NCBI GenBank assembly: GCA_017513525.1
Contig: JAFXFC010000049.1
Span: forward strand, 62,001-126,000
Source of the DNA: Clostridia bacterium
GTDB taxonomy: Bacteria; Bacillota; Clostridia; Oscillospirales; Acutalibacteraceae
Length of the DNA: 64,000 bases
Direction: 5' to 3'
Below the pieces are notes generated by a model. The model ran no database searches, was not told the DNA's origin, and saw only the letters and a list, made by a program, of their open reading frames with translations. The position numbers were made by a program, and so were the translations under genes. Positions 43,498 to 53,075 of the stretch are shown piece after piece (the first letter of the stretch is position 1; each line of letters begins with the position of its first letter).

Positions 43498-44034
43498 TTA
43501 TCTGATTCCTTCTTTTAAGTCAGCAAAGAACTTGTTAGTATAAAGATTCATTTCTTCGCATAATGGAATTGTTTCAGGTAAATAGCATTTGTTTTGATTC
43601 AGTACATTCTTTTCCATAAAGTCCAAGGTTTCAGTTAACGATTGCCCTCTGACAGAACCGGTAATTAAGGTTTTTACAACCAAGTATGTTTTGCCGCCTT
43701 CTAATACATGTGCATCATGCAAAATCTTTCCTTCTATGGTTTCAGGAATTTCACTTCTTTGAGATTCCCAAGCTATTTTGATTGTTTTAGCAATCATTTC
43801 TTCATTATAATTTTGTTCAAGCAGCCATTGTCTTATTTTTTCTTCATCGCTGTATATGAAGCCGTGAAAATATGTCGCTAATTTCAAGCATTCTTCATCA
43901 ACTTCATAATCGCAATGAGAAAGTATTCTGTTTATCATTCTTTGCACAAGTTCAATGTGCCACATATTATGCATAATATCTTTATCTTCGTAATAAGGGC
44001 TTACGAATTCAAGCAATTCCTTTTCATCTACCAT
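43498..44034 (-). CDS. HD-domain-like protein
   Basis: A 178-residue helical protein with a degenerate HD phosphohydrolase pattern: HNMWHIELVQRMINRIL (first His), YFHGFIYS where the His-Asp doublet is normally found but Asp is replaced by Gly, and KILHDAHVLEGG (later His/Asp). It resembles small predicted HD hydrolases. Loss of the doublet Asp makes metal-dependent catalysis doubtful unless LHDAH supplies it. It is 49 bases downstream of an unrecognised gene, likely co-transcribed. Confidence 0.65.
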   Translation of the reverse strand: MVDEKELLEFVSPYYEDKDIMHNMWHIELVQRMINRILSHCDYEVDEECLKLATYFHGFIYSDEEKIRQWLLEQNYNEEMIAKTIKIAWESQRSEIPETIEGKILHDAHVLEGGKTYLVVKTLITGSVRGQSLTETLDFMEKNVLNQNKCYLPETIPLCEEMNLYTNKFFADLKEGIR

Positions 44035-44083
44035 ATCTATACCTCCGAGGCTTCAACCTTGCAAATCAAATTTTTTATGATGT

Positions 44084-44647
44084 CTATTTCAAAAAACTGA
44101 ATTTTGCCTTCAAGAAATGCCTGTAATCGGGTTCATTTTCAGCTAAAATATATTCGTTCTTAATTGTATTTTCAATCCACAATAACATCTTATCACTCAT
44201 GTCTTCATATCTTCTAATTTTTATTAATCCTGCTTCTGCCACTTTGAGAATTTCAGAATATGCATCTTCTATATATTCAACATCTGTTACAATGGCAGGT
44301 TTTGAAGTTGTAACTGCGTTGCTGATGTTGATGTTATCGTCATTCTCACAAATAGTTTCAACAGAATAAATATATCCCGAAACACCTTTGTATGTATCTT
44401 CTATTGCACACGGATAATATTCATCTATTCTTAATGTACCATCCGCCTCAAAGCCGTAACTTGCCCATTTGTGCCATTTTCCGCTATGAATAAACCCTGT
44501 TTCTTTACAATATTTTTCAATAGCATTACTTAAATACACTAAAACATTTTCTCTTTTTGCAGAAAAATATATAAGCGATTTATTGTGGTTAGATACTCGC
44601 GGTTCTAAAACTTTAATACCACCGATCTGTGATGAGTGATAAAACAT
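44084..44647 (-). CDS. Protein of unknown function
   Basis: A 187-residue protein I do not recognise. It begins MFYHSSQIGGIKVLEPRVSNHN, and the start 'FYHSS...IKVLEPR...IYFSAKRENVLVYLSN' vaguely recalls the N-terminus of ADP-ribosyltransferase-fold proteins (YHGTS-type starts), but the match is too weak for a call. A Trp/Tyr-rich centre (GKWHKWASYGFEADGTLRIDEYYP) and an Asp/Glu-rich tail follow. There is no membrane segment or signal peptide. It lies 49 bases upstream of the HD-like gene. Confidence 0.6.
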   Translation of the reverse strand: MFYHSSQIGGIKVLEPRVSNHNKSLIYFSAKRENVLVYLSNAIEKYCKETGFIHSGKWHKWASYGFEADGTLRIDEYYPCAIEDTYKGVSGYIYSVETICENDDNINISNAVTTSKPAIVTDVEYIEDAYSEILKVAEAGLIKIRRYEDMSDKMLLWIENTIKNEYILAENEPDYRHFLKAKFSFLK

Positions 44648-44771
44648 ATATATTATCTCCTAAAAATTTGGAAAAACATTATTGTCTGTTTTTCGTATAA
44701 TAAATTACATAGTACTACTCATATTATCATATCACAGTAAACAGTACGCTTAAAAGAAACGGTCGGAAATA

Positions 44772-45830
44772 TTATTTTCTTTTTTCTGTGCAAAGGGCTA
44801 TGAGGTCGTCGAGCTTTGCAGTGGCGAGGCACTCTACTGTGTCTGATGCACCGTAGTAGATTTTTACTTCTCCGTCGGGTTCGAGAATCATACCGCCGGG
44901 GAAAATAACCTGCTGACGGAATCCGACTTCTGTTTCATAATAGGTTTCGGGAGCAATCAAAGGAAGCTTACTCATGCCGACAACTTTTGAAGGATCCTCA
45001 AGATCCAACAGCATAATGCCTGCGCAGTACCTCTTCTTCCATGTTTTTTCCCAGCCGTTTTTGCCTCTGCTTTCATCAATATCAACTGCGTGGAATGTTG
45101 TAAGCCACCCTTTGTCGGTTTTTATGGGAGGTGCTGCAGGACCAATCTTATCGTTTGCAAAGGGAACATCCTCAACAGCAAGGACAAGCTCAGTTTCGCC
45201 CCAGAAAATGAGATCGGGAGAAGTGGAAAGCCAAAGGTCAAATCTGTCTTTACCGCCTCTTGAATACACGGGGAAGGGTCTTTCAAGACGGACATATTTT
45301 CCGTTTATCTTTTCGGGAAACAGCACCATATTTCTGTTGTCGGGCGCAGATGCGCTGATTATATTGATATTTTCAAAATTATCGTCAATTTCTGCAATAC
45401 AACCCCGTACTCCGTGCTTGGTATCCATAGCCATACAAAGATACGGCTTTCCGTCTAAAACTGTAATTCTCGGATCATAATATCTTTTAAGCTCATCTGT
45501 AGGCAGCAGATTCTTATTATCAAAAATAGGCTTATCGTGCACCTTCCAGTTAATTCCGTCATCACTTGTTGCAAGACCTAAAGATGTTCTGAAGCGTACC
45601 TCGGGATAAGTGTCTTCTGTGGGGCCGTAATCGTTACGGAATACCATAACATATTTATCTTTATATTTTGCAACACCCGCATTAAAAATCAAGGATGCCT
45701 CATAAGGAATATCGTCCTTTGTAAGAACAGGCTTTTTTACCCTTCTAATGCACTTAGCACTATAAAGTTCAGGCTTTAAGATTTTCATATTATCGTCCCA
45801 TTTCAAGTTATTTTTAAAGTCTTTAATCAT
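44772..45830 (-). CDS. GH130-family mannoside phosphorylase-like protein
   Basis: A 352-residue five-bladed beta-propeller of glycoside hydrolase family 130. The motifs are FNAGVAKYKDKYVMVFRNDYG, a YYDPRITVLDGKPYLCMA segment, and a late YETEVGFRQQVIFPGGMIL and IYYGASDTVECLATA. Family members phosphorolyse beta-mannosides (for example mannosyl-GlcNAc from N-glycans) to mannose-1-phosphate, which fits the GH38 mannosidase elsewhere in the window. The ATG at 45830 overlaps the end of the upstream alkyltransferase-like gene; an in-frame ATG at 45788 could be the real start. Confidence 0.88.
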   Translation of the reverse strand: MIKDFKNNLKWDDNMKILKPELYSAKCIRRVKKPVLTKDDIPYEASLIFNAGVAKYKDKYVMVFRNDYGPTEDTYPEVRFRTSLGLATSDDGINWKVHDKPIFDNKNLLPTDELKRYYDPRITVLDGKPYLCMAMDTKHGVRGCIAEIDDNFENINIISASAPDNRNMVLFPEKINGKYVRLERPFPVYSRGGKDRFDLWLSTSPDLIFWGETELVLAVEDVPFANDKIGPAAPPIKTDKGWLTTFHAVDIDESRGKNGWEKTWKKRYCAGIMLLDLEDPSKVVGMSKLPLIAPETYYETEVGFRQQVIFPGGMILEPDGEVKIYYGASDTVECLATAKLDDLIALCTEKRK

Positions 45831-46143
45831 TTAATATCTTCATACCGAATATTTTCAAATCAACTTTGTTGTTTTCCACTCTGATGCCGTCTGCTTCAAG
45901 GCGGCGTTTTTGCTCCTCTATGCCGCCGAAAGCATAATTGGAACTAAGCTTCCCCCGGCTGTTTACAACCTTATAGCAGGGATATTTGTCGCCATCGGGA
46001 TTGCAGTGCAAAGCCTTCCCTACCGCTCTCGCATAGCATTTATTCCCGAGCCTTTCCGCTATTTGCCCGTAGGTTGTCACATTTCCGCGGGGTATCCGTG
46101 TCAGTATTTCATAAATCTCTTGCTTATTAAATCCGCTTTTCAT
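45823..46143 (-). CDS. Alkylguanine-DNA alkyltransferase-like protein (MGMT family)
   Basis: A 106-residue DNA-binding domain of the O6-alkylguanine transferase family, without the N-terminal domain. The active-site motif reads YPCYKVVNSRGKL where the classic form is PCHRV; the alkyl-accepting Cys is present, but His-Arg is replaced by Tyr-Lys, as in many short clostridial forms. A helix-turn-helix near residue 20 (VTTYGQIAERLG) and ARAVGKALHCNP (arginine finger) are conserved. The ATG at 46143 has GAGAGGTG upstream; the frame from 46176 lies within the GNAT gene. Confidence 0.82.
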   Translation of the reverse strand: MKSGFNKQEIYEILTRIPRGNVTTYGQIAERLGNKCYARAVGKALHCNPDGDKYPCYKVVNSRGKLSSNYAFGGIEEQKRRLEADGIRVENNKVDLKIFGMKILND

Positions 46144-46660
46144 TATCCCATTCACCTCTCGTAAGAGCATACACAAAATGCACTAAGCCGTTTTCATCGG
46201 CATATTCCTTTATTTTCTTCATACCGACGGAAGCGGCAGTGGAATATGAAGGGACATTTGTATGTGTCATATAGGAATAGACAGCAGGAAATTCTGTGTT
46301 CTCAAAAAACCAGTCACGGACCGCAGAAGCTGCTTCCTTTGCATATCCCTTGCGCCAATGATTTTTATGTATATGATACCCGATTTCGGGAAGGGATTCT
46401 CCGTCAATATTCTGCATTGTAATACCGCAGTCACCGATAAACTGCCCCGAATTTTTCAGTTCAATCGCCCACAGACCGAAACCGTATTTTTCGTAATTAT
46501 CAATGCTCCAGTGAATCCACCTCTTGGTGCCGTTTTCGTCATAGGGCTTCGGATAATGGCTCATATTCTCGGCATCCGAAAGGATTTCATAAAGGTCTTG
46601 AAAATCAGCGAGATTATATTCTCTCAATATCAGCCGTTCTGTTTCTATAATCATCTTCAT
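46127..46660 (-). CDS. GNAT acetyltransferase, RimJ/RimL-like
   Basis: A 177-residue GNAT protein of the ribosomal-protein N-acetyltransferase type: ETERLILREYNLADFQDLYEIL at the start, GDCGITMQNIDGESLPEIGYHIHKNHWRKGYAKEAASAVRDW with the acetyl-CoA loop, and a final SVGMKKIKEY. It overlaps the following alkyltransferase-like gene by 17 bases, implying translational coupling. The substrate could be a ribosomal protein, another protein or an antibiotic. Confidence 0.85.
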   Translation of the reverse strand: MKMIIETERLILREYNLADFQDLYEILSDAENMSHYPKPYDENGTKRWIHWSIDNYEKYGFGLWAIELKNSGQFIGDCGITMQNIDGESLPEIGYHIHKNHWRKGYAKEAASAVRDWFFENTEFPAVYSYMTHTNVPSYSTAASVGMKKIKEYADENGLVHFVYALTRGEWDNEKRI

Positions 46661-46701
46661 TCATTTTCTCCTGAGTTTTCAATTATTTTACAGGTTTATC
46701 G

Positions 46702-47088
46702 TTATCCGTATCTCTTTACAATCTCGACCAGAATCTCAACATCCGCCGGAGAGAAATTGTACTCAGGAATTTCGGCGGGTGTTATCCACCTGATGTCATT
46801 ATGCTCTAACTTTTGCGGTATACCTTTAGCAATTGAAGCATTGAATAATGTCAGATGCACAGTAATATCTGGGTACTCGTGAACAGCTTCAGTGAACACA
46901 TCGCCCACATTAAGCTCAATTCCCAACTCTTCCCGACACTCTCTTATCAGCGCTTGCTCTTTCGTCTCCCCTATTTCTACCTTACCTCCGACAAATTCCC
47001 AGAGCAGTGCACAAGACTTCGTCACCGGCCGCTGACAAATCAAAAACTTATTATTATCCCATATAAGAGCTGCTACCACTTCGGTCAT
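46702..47088 (-). CDS. Nudix hydrolase, MutT-like
   Basis: A 128-residue Nudix protein with the box GKVEIGETKEQALIRECREELGIEL and the N-terminal VAALIWDNNKFLICQRP of the 8-oxo-dGTPase/CTP pyrophosphohydrolase branch. It probably cleans oxidised or other nucleotides. It is 41 bases upstream of the GNAT gene, beginning a small minus-strand run (Nudix, GNAT, MGMT-like, GH130). Confidence 0.9.
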   Translation of the reverse strand: MTEVVAALIWDNNKFLICQRPVTKSCALLWEFVGGKVEIGETKEQALIRECREELGIELNVGDVFTEAVHEYPDITVHLTLFNASIAKGIPQKLEHNDIRWITPAEIPEYNFSPADVEILVEIVKRYG

Positions 47089-47218
47089 TATTCAACATCC
47101 TTTTTTCGTAATAAGAATATCCATAAAAAACTCTATTGAAAAAAAATTGCTTTTATTAATATATTATCACAGAATATCATATCGCACCCGCTCTGTTAAA
47201 TCTAATTATCAGAATTTA

Positions 47219-50200
47219 TTATGCGGCAATTGCGTTTGCATTAACTTGTTCAATTACTTTACGAATTCCCATCCAGACATTAAGATCAGTAAAAATCTCT
47301 ACAACACTTCCCTTGTCTGTAAACGGAGAATCCTGCAAAACAGACAAATCTTTCATAATACCGTTATGTACTATGTACTCAACAATCTGATTTACGAAAT
47401 AAATCTGTCTTGAATCAAGATTTACATTATCAAGATATTCAGAAAATGCGTTTTTTGCGGCATTCATATCAAGTCCCACAATTTCACGCACAAATTCACC
47501 AAGAGGTTTTTCGCCGAATTCAGCTTCATAATCTTCTTTTGAACCCACTTCACTCCACAGAATTTGCTCCAACACTTTGACATCTGCAGAGTTTAGCGGA
47601 ATATTGGATTTCAACTTAGAAATAACCTCGTTATCCTGATGCTGACGGACATAAAACTCTGCTTTTGCCTTATAGTTTTTAAGGTCGTCACTCTCAAGTT
47701 CTGATTCATTCCAATCAATTGAGAGTATTTCATCATCAAAATTTGTATGATATATTGCACCGTCATAAGGGATATACTTTATTAAATCTCTCAGACTTTC
47801 ACGGATATGTTCAAACTCATTGATTCCTGCACAATCTATATAATCGGTATGGAGAATTTTATCAATCAGTTCAGCTTGTACCATAATCTCCGGGATGTTG
47901 GCAACACCTGAAATTCCCGCAACTTTTTTGTATAAATCACTGCGGGCGCGACTGTATTTTTTTCCTGCAAGATATGCCAGTTCAATTCCATACATAAGTG
48001 CATCAAATCGGATTGCTTTCGGATCATCCTCATCGGGTGTGATAAGAGGAGCCAATTCATCCGCAATAATCAAAGTGTCCTCATAAGAAAGAGATGTATA
48101 ATTATCGGGGTTTGCATACAGTTCCACGAATTTCAGATGCTGACGGACGGCAAAGTTTTCTTTATTCAGTTCCCTTACCTTTCGAACCATATCATCCACC
48201 AACTCTTTACGGAAAGCTATAAGCTCTTCGGTTTGATAAGCAAGGTCCTGCAGTTTGAAAGACATCTGAGCTTTCAGATTAAAGATTGCACCTTGTAAAG
48301 CAATCTGATTGGCTGACTGACCTTTTCCGCCATTACGGAAAAATTCAAAGTTTCCGCAAAAATCGAAAATATAGAAAATCTTTTTGTCTTCACCGTCAAG
48401 AAGTCCCGGACAAAGACGGGTTCCTCTGCCTATCATCTGCCAGAATTTTGCCTTACTCATTACTTTTTTGAAAAAGACAAGATTCAGCACTTCGGGCACG
48501 TCAATACCTGTATCAAGCATATCAACAGATATTGCAATCTGCGGAAGTTTCTTTGCTTCGGAAAATTCGTCAATTGCACTTTGTGCATAATTAATTGTAT
48601 TGTCAATTACCTTTGCATAGCCATTAAGATGGGGATATTCCTTATTGAATATTTCAAATATCTTTTCTGCGTGACGATGATTCTTTGCAAAAATAATAGT
48701 CTTACCTATCTTCTGCCCGTAATCAATTTTTATTCCGTTTGTCATTAAAACATTTAAAACTTCTTTAATGGTGTCTTCATTAAAAATCCAGTCATTAAGA
48801 GCTGACGAGCCGATTCTGTCGGGCATATCACCGTCACGGGCAAAGGTTGCTTCATATTCTTCTTTATCTTCGTCGGATAAATCGTCATAAACAATGCCCT
48901 GCTCAATAAATTTGAGTTTGGTTTCTACAGACATGAAATCTACAAGATAACCGTCTTTAACGGCATCGGCGAGCTCATAACCGTAAGTCGGAACGCCGTT
49001 TTCAAGTTCAAACACTTCATAAGTATTCTTGTCAATTTCGTCCTTCGGCGTGGCAGTAAGACCCACCAGAGGTGCGTCAAAATAATTAAATATATCACGG
49101 TATTTATTATAAATCGAACGGTGAGCCTCGTCACAGACAACTAAATCAAAATGACCGCAGGTAAAAAGCTTGCCATTCTCATCCTTTACGGAGTCAATAC
49201 AATTCATCATCGTCTGATAAGTAGAGAAAACACAATGGGCATTGTAATTATCCTTATCCTCACAGAGATTCGTAACCGACAAATCGGGAAGAAGGTTTAC
49301 AAAGCTTCGCTTTGCCTGCGTGACAAGTGAAGTTCTGTCAGCAAGGAAAAGAATATTTTTAACCCAGCCGTGCTGTAAAAGCACATCACAAAGGGCAATG
49401 ACAGTTCTTGTTTTACCCGAACCCGTTGCCATAACAAGAAGAGCCTTTCGGCGGTTTTTCTTGCCGAAGCTATCGCAGACTGCTTTAATGGCACCTTCCT
49501 GATAATAACGGCCTGCAATGTTCTTATCAATAACCACATGATTAAGGCTTGTCCTCATAGTCTGCAGGTTGAACATCTTTTCAAGGTCACGCTTGGAATA
49601 AATTGTTGCAACCTTTCTTTCGGGGTAAAGGTTATCCGTAATTCTTGTATCAAAACCGTTCGTAAGGAAAATAACAGGACGACGGCCAAACCTTTTCTCT
49701 AAAATGTCTGCATAAAGCTTTGCCTGCTGTCTGCCTTTTGCAACATCAACACAGGTGCGCTTTGCTTCTATTACCGCAAGAGGCTTTCCGTCATCACCGA
49801 AAAGAACATAATCGGCAAAGCCAACTTCACTCTTATTAGGCATACCGGGCAGTTCATACTCATTTATCCAGTCCTTGCCCTCAGTCCAGCCTGCTTCAAT
49901 GAGCATAGTGTCAATGTATATTTTTCTTGTCTTATACTCAGAAATATCAAGAGGCTTCGGCACATAAGTCTGCTGTTGCTCCTCACGGCGAGCCGTAAGC
50001 TCTGCCTTAAGTGCCTGGTTTTCCGCAATCAAATCAGAAAGATTAACATCCGTATTTGTTACAAAATCAAGAGCCTCTTCTAAGGTCAATTTAAGAAGTT
50101 CCTTGTTGAAGTGGTTTTCGATATAATTATCGGAATAGCAATAAGCCACAAAATCAAGAAAGACAAAAAGGTTTTCAAGACAAAGTTCCGCCTGCTCCTG

Positions 50201-50509
50201 AGTGACCTTGTTTCCTGTGTGAGCAGCATTATTACCTACACGGCGGATGAAATCCATTCTTCGCCAGATGTCATTACCGACGATATCACGGAACTCCTCG
50301 GTGTTCATTAAGCTGACCAGAGTATCCTGCCAGGGCATAACAAGAGATCTGTCAACGGAATACATCCATTTAACAGCCATTTCCATCGCCCTACGGCAAT
50401 TTATGATGCAAGTGGACAAATCAATATGTAACGTCTTCTCCGCCGCCACTGCAACAGATGAAAAAGTATCAAATTGCTTGTCTCTTGTCAAAAAATCAAA
50501 GTTGGTCAT
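47219..50509 (-). CDS. hsdR: Type I restriction enzyme, HsdR subunit
   Basis: A 1096-residue restriction/translocation subunit. The N-terminal DUF4145-like domain (about 1-130) precedes the PD-(D/E)XK nuclease core, seen as VGFADYVLFGDDGKPLAVIEAKRT. The helicase part has motif I MATGSGKTRTV, the DEAH box VVCDEAHRSIY, motif III LTATPKD and motif VI QMIGRGTRLCPG. The C-terminal helical domain contacts the methyltransferase. ATG 50509 follows GAGGTG; the longer frame at 50533 lacks a site. It is the last gene of the R-M operon. The enzyme cuts unmethylated foreign DNA far from its recognition site after translocation. Confidence 0.93.
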   Translation of the reverse strand: MTNFDFLTRDKQFDTFSSVAVAAEKTLHIDLSTCIINCRRAMEMAVKWMYSVDRSLVMPWQDTLVSLMNTEEFRDIVGNDIWRRMDFIRRVGNNAAHTGNKVTQEQAELCLENLFVFLDFVAYCYSDNYIENHFNKELLKLTLEEALDFVTNTDVNLSDLIAENQALKAELTARREEQQQTYVPKPLDISEYKTRKIYIDTMLIEAGWTEGKDWINEYELPGMPNKSEVGFADYVLFGDDGKPLAVIEAKRTCVDVAKGRQQAKLYADILEKRFGRRPVIFLTNGFDTRITDNLYPERKVATIYSKRDLEKMFNLQTMRTSLNHVVIDKNIAGRYYQEGAIKAVCDSFGKKNRRKALLVMATGSGKTRTVIALCDVLLQHGWVKNILFLADRTSLVTQAKRSFVNLLPDLSVTNLCEDKDNYNAHCVFSTYQTMMNCIDSVKDENGKLFTCGHFDLVVCDEAHRSIYNKYRDIFNYFDAPLVGLTATPKDEIDKNTYEVFELENGVPTYGYELADAVKDGYLVDFMSVETKLKFIEQGIVYDDLSDEDKEEYEATFARDGDMPDRIGSSALNDWIFNEDTIKEVLNVLMTNGIKIDYGQKIGKTIIFAKNHRHAEKIFEIFNKEYPHLNGYAKVIDNTINYAQSAIDEFSEAKKLPQIAISVDMLDTGIDVPEVLNLVFFKKVMSKAKFWQMIGRGTRLCPGLLDGEDKKIFYIFDFCGNFEFFRNGGKGQSANQIALQGAIFNLKAQMSFKLQDLAYQTEELIAFRKELVDDMVRKVRELNKENFAVRQHLKFVELYANPDNYTSLSYEDTLIIADELAPLITPDEDDPKAIRFDALMYGIELAYLAGKKYSRARSDLYKKVAGISGVANIPEIMVQAELIDKILHTDYIDCAGINEFEHIRESLRDLIKYIPYDGAIYHTNFDDEILSIDWNESELESDDLKNYKAKAEFYVRQHQDNEVISKLKSNIPLNSADVKVLEQILWSEVGSKEDYEAEFGEKPLGEFVREIVGLDMNAAKNAFSEYLDNVNLDSRQIYFVNQIVEYIVHNGIMKDLSVLQDSPFTDKGSVVEIFTDLNVWMGIRKVIEQVNANAIAA

Positions 50510-50578
50510 AATATCACCTCTGTAAAATTGCAATTGCTAATTTCTGCAATACATTTTCATGCACTTAGAAAACTGAAA

Positions 50579-51340
50579 TTATATTTTTTGCAACTCATTT
50601 TCAATCCATTCACTATCAACAAATGTTTTCTCTCTAAATTCGCTATCCTTATCACCAATAATAACGGTTGTTCCACCTGCTTCATTTGGTATTCTTGTAA
50701 TACTAATTTTATTTTTTGAATTTAATTTCATCTCTAATTCTTTTATTTGTTGGGTATATTTAGTACGTTCCTCATCTTCAAAAGAAAATTGATTAACTAT
50801 TGATTTAAATGTTGAAAGAAAATTTTCGGTATTTGTTAACTCATTACCACGCACCCAACCTACAGCAGGGAAATCTCTTATGCAACGATTTATAGCATTA
50901 CTGACACAATATTTTAATGCACTAATATCACTGTAATAATCAATCATTTTCCCCGTGGAAATCTTTTGCCGAAACACATTCAACTTTTCTCTTCCTACAT
51001 CAGTTGTTTCACATTTTTTGCTCGGTAAACTATCAATATCACCGTGCAACACACTCATCACAGGAATAGCTTTAGATATTGCATAATCATATTCTTTTTC
51101 TGTAAATCCAATTCCATCAAAATCCAGAGAACCGTATCTACCAGCCGAAATCAATAAATAGTAATCACAGTCATCCAGCATCTTTTTTATGTAATCCATT
51201 TGACTCATATTACTTGCAGGGAACTGTTCCATTCCGACAGGAATACAATCATTGTCAAGAAGACATTGCATAACAGCAGCTCTTTCATCTTTTAAATCCT
51301 CATAAGTAGAACTAACAAACACTTGATATTTTTTCTTCAT
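50579..51340 (-). CDS. DUF4062-domain protein inside the R-M operon
   Basis: A 253-residue protein whose first ~110 residues are a DUF4062 domain: YQVFVSSTYEDLKDERAAVMQCLLDND, GMEQFPASNMSQMDYIKKMLDDCDYYLLISAGRYGSLD and GFTEKEYDYAISKAIPVM. DUF4062 is a Rossmann/TIR-like fold often fused to NTPases in predicted signalling and defence proteins; here it is followed by a short region and a C-terminal coiled coil (QQIKELEMKLNSKNK), with no NTPase. It is set between hsdS (8 bases upstream) and hsdR (69 bases downstream), so it is an accessory to the R-M system, perhaps an effector or decoy sensor. That role is inferred. Confidence 0.82.
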   Translation of the reverse strand: MKKKYQVFVSSTYEDLKDERAAVMQCLLDNDCIPVGMEQFPASNMSQMDYIKKMLDDCDYYLLISAGRYGSLDFDGIGFTEKEYDYAISKAIPVMSVLHGDIDSLPSKKCETTDVGREKLNVFRQKISTGKMIDYYSDISALKYCVSNAINRCIRDFPAVGWVRGNELTNTENFLSTFKSIVNQFSFEDEERTKYTQQIKELEMKLNSKNKISITRIPNEAGGTTVIIGDKDSEFREKTFVDSEWIENELQKI

Positions 51341-51348
51341 TTTTTACC

Positions 51349-52491
51349 TCACCCAAAATAATTCTGCATTAATGCTTTTTTTAGTGTTTCGAGTTTTTCA
51401 AGACTTTGCTGAACTTCAAATTTTGATTTATCGATTTTTTCAACAAAAGTTACGAATTGATTTTGAAGTTCGATTGGAGGAACAGAAATTTTAATGTTTT
51501 CTACAATAGACTTCGAGATTTCCTTAAAAGTCGCACCTCGACCAAGAGAATTTAGATACTCTGTATTGAGTAACAAAACGGTGTATATATATATCGGAAG
51601 AACATCTTTGTTGCAAATAATATTTTTAAACCCTTGATTGCAATAAAATGTATTTCCTGCAATCGCAACTTTACCAATAGGAGCTCTGGAAGATAAAATA
51701 ACCGTATTAATTGGCATTTCTTGAAGAGAGCAACTCTCCACTCCTGCTTTTGTCAATTTACGAAGTGAATCATAAATATAACCGCTATCAGCACCAAGTT
51801 CAGCAGGGGTTATCCAACGATATTCGCCATCCCAATATTCTTCAACATTAGTTTTCGGGGTCGCTCCACCTACAACTTTCCCTATTTCGGAAATACTTTT
51901 CCAATTATTTTTTGCGTGTGATAAATCATAATCTCCAAATAGTTCAACAAATCGAGCTCTGACAAGTTCATCAAGTTTTTGAAGTTGTTGTTTTCTCGCA
52001 GAAATTAAAAAATTAATTTTATCCAATCTCTCAACAATTTCTTTTTGCTTTTGCAAAGGAACAACATTTATTTCCATATTTCGTATGTCTTTTAATGACA
52101 AAAATTTTTGTGTTCCACCTCTATTATTCTTAAGGATATATTTCTTAAATTTTTCACTATTCAAAAAATAAAATATGTACTTGTTTTGGATTTGTGAATT
52201 ATTAAATTTAATCAATGCGACATTTTTAATTGCAAATTCTGTAAAATCTTCTACTATATAAGGATTGCCAATAGTACCAATCATTGGCATTATAATATCT
52301 CCAACATCAACTTTTGAACGTTCATTAATTTTGCAATAGTCTTCAAAAGTAATATAGTTAACGAGCGATAAATCTAATTTACCATCTACAATGTTTTTAG
52401 ATGTTACCAACGGATATCCTTCAGAAACATAAGTTGGCGAATCGTGTGTTCCATCTCTGACATCACAAACATCACCTAATCTTGCCATCAT
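51349..52491 (-). CDS. hsdS: Type I R-M specificity subunit HsdS
   Basis: A 380-residue specificity subunit with two target-recognition domains: TRD1 (about 1-150, beginning LGDVCDVRDGTHDSPTYVSEGYPLVTSKNI) and TRD2 (about 190-350, with VVGGATPKTNVEEYWDGEYRWITPAEL), each followed by a conserved coiled-coil spacer (EIVERLDKINFLISARKQQLQKLDELV and FVEKIDKSKFEVQQSLEKLETLKKAL). It is complete, so the bipartite site should be defined by both halves. It overlaps the upstream membrane-protein gene by 4 bases (ATGA). Confidence 0.92.
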   Translation of the reverse strand: MMARLGDVCDVRDGTHDSPTYVSEGYPLVTSKNIVDGKLDLSLVNYITFEDYCKINERSKVDVGDIIMPMIGTIGNPYIVEDFTEFAIKNVALIKFNNSQIQNKYIFYFLNSEKFKKYILKNNRGGTQKFLSLKDIRNMEINVVPLQKQKEIVERLDKINFLISARKQQLQKLDELVRARFVELFGDYDLSHAKNNWKSISEIGKVVGGATPKTNVEEYWDGEYRWITPAELGADSGYIYDSLRKLTKAGVESCSLQEMPINTVILSSRAPIGKVAIAGNTFYCNQGFKNIICNKDVLPIYIYTVLLLNTEYLNSLGRGATFKEISKSIVENIKISVPPIELQNQFVTFVEKIDKSKFEVQQSLEKLETLKKALMQNYFG

Positions 52492-53054
52492 ATCACCCCT
52501 TTTATAATATCTATAACAGAAATAACCAATGCAACAAAAGCAACAACAGCAGAAAAAACAGCGATAATATAATTACGGTCTTTTTCTTTTTCAATCTCAT
52601 TTGCGACAGCTCTGAAAATAAAAGATATAATTGCGGTAATTATTGTTGCAGTGCAGTATAACGAAATTGAAAAAATGTTGAAGCTTACTGATTCCCACAT
52701 CCAAATAAATTCTTTAACAGTTGCAATTGCTGACACAATAATCACAACAATCAAACCAACACCAAATATTGCAAGAATGTTAAAAAATAGGGACATTATT
52801 CCACCGAGAAATCCTGATGTCATAGTACCGTTTGATTTTGCTTTTTTTGATATTATTGCTACAAACATTTTAAATGCTTCGCAAACAGATAGCTTTTCAA
52901 CCTCTATTTCATCTCGTAATTCTTGAAGATTTTTTTGTTCTTCCGCCTTTTCTTGTGCCTTAACAATTGCTTCTGCTAATTTGTCATAATCAATTTCCAT
53001 ATTGACAGATTCTATGTTATTAACAACTGTCGGTTTGCTTTTCTTTTTAGCCAT
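52488..53054 (-). CDS. Predicted membrane protein inside the R-M operon
   Basis: A 188-residue protein. A Lys-rich start is followed by an acidic/charged helix (about 20-62, DYDKLAEAIVKAQEKAEEQKN), then about four hydrophobic segments (about 80-110, 120-145, 165-188) and a short charged loop. No family is recognised. The 4-base overlap with hsdS and 21-base gap to the upstream small gene place it firmly in the operon. A membrane component in a type I R-M operon is unusual and suggests an abortive-infection or phage-entry role, but nothing in the sequence proves it. Confidence 0.7.
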   Translation of the reverse strand: MAKKKSKPTVVNNIESVNMEIDYDKLAEAIVKAQEKAEEQKNLQELRDEIEVEKLSVCEAFKMFVAIISKKAKSNGTMTSGFLGGIMSLFFNILAIFGVGLIVVIIVSAIATVKEFIWMWESVSFNIFSISLYCTATIITAIISFIFRAVANEIEKEKDRNYIIAVFSAVVAFVALVISVIDIIKGVI

Positions 53055-53075
53055 TATTTTCTCCTATATTTTATT

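Noticed and set aside
48286..48471. Plus-strand frames within hsdR
   Set aside because: All lie antisense to conserved helicase motifs and lack ribosome sites.
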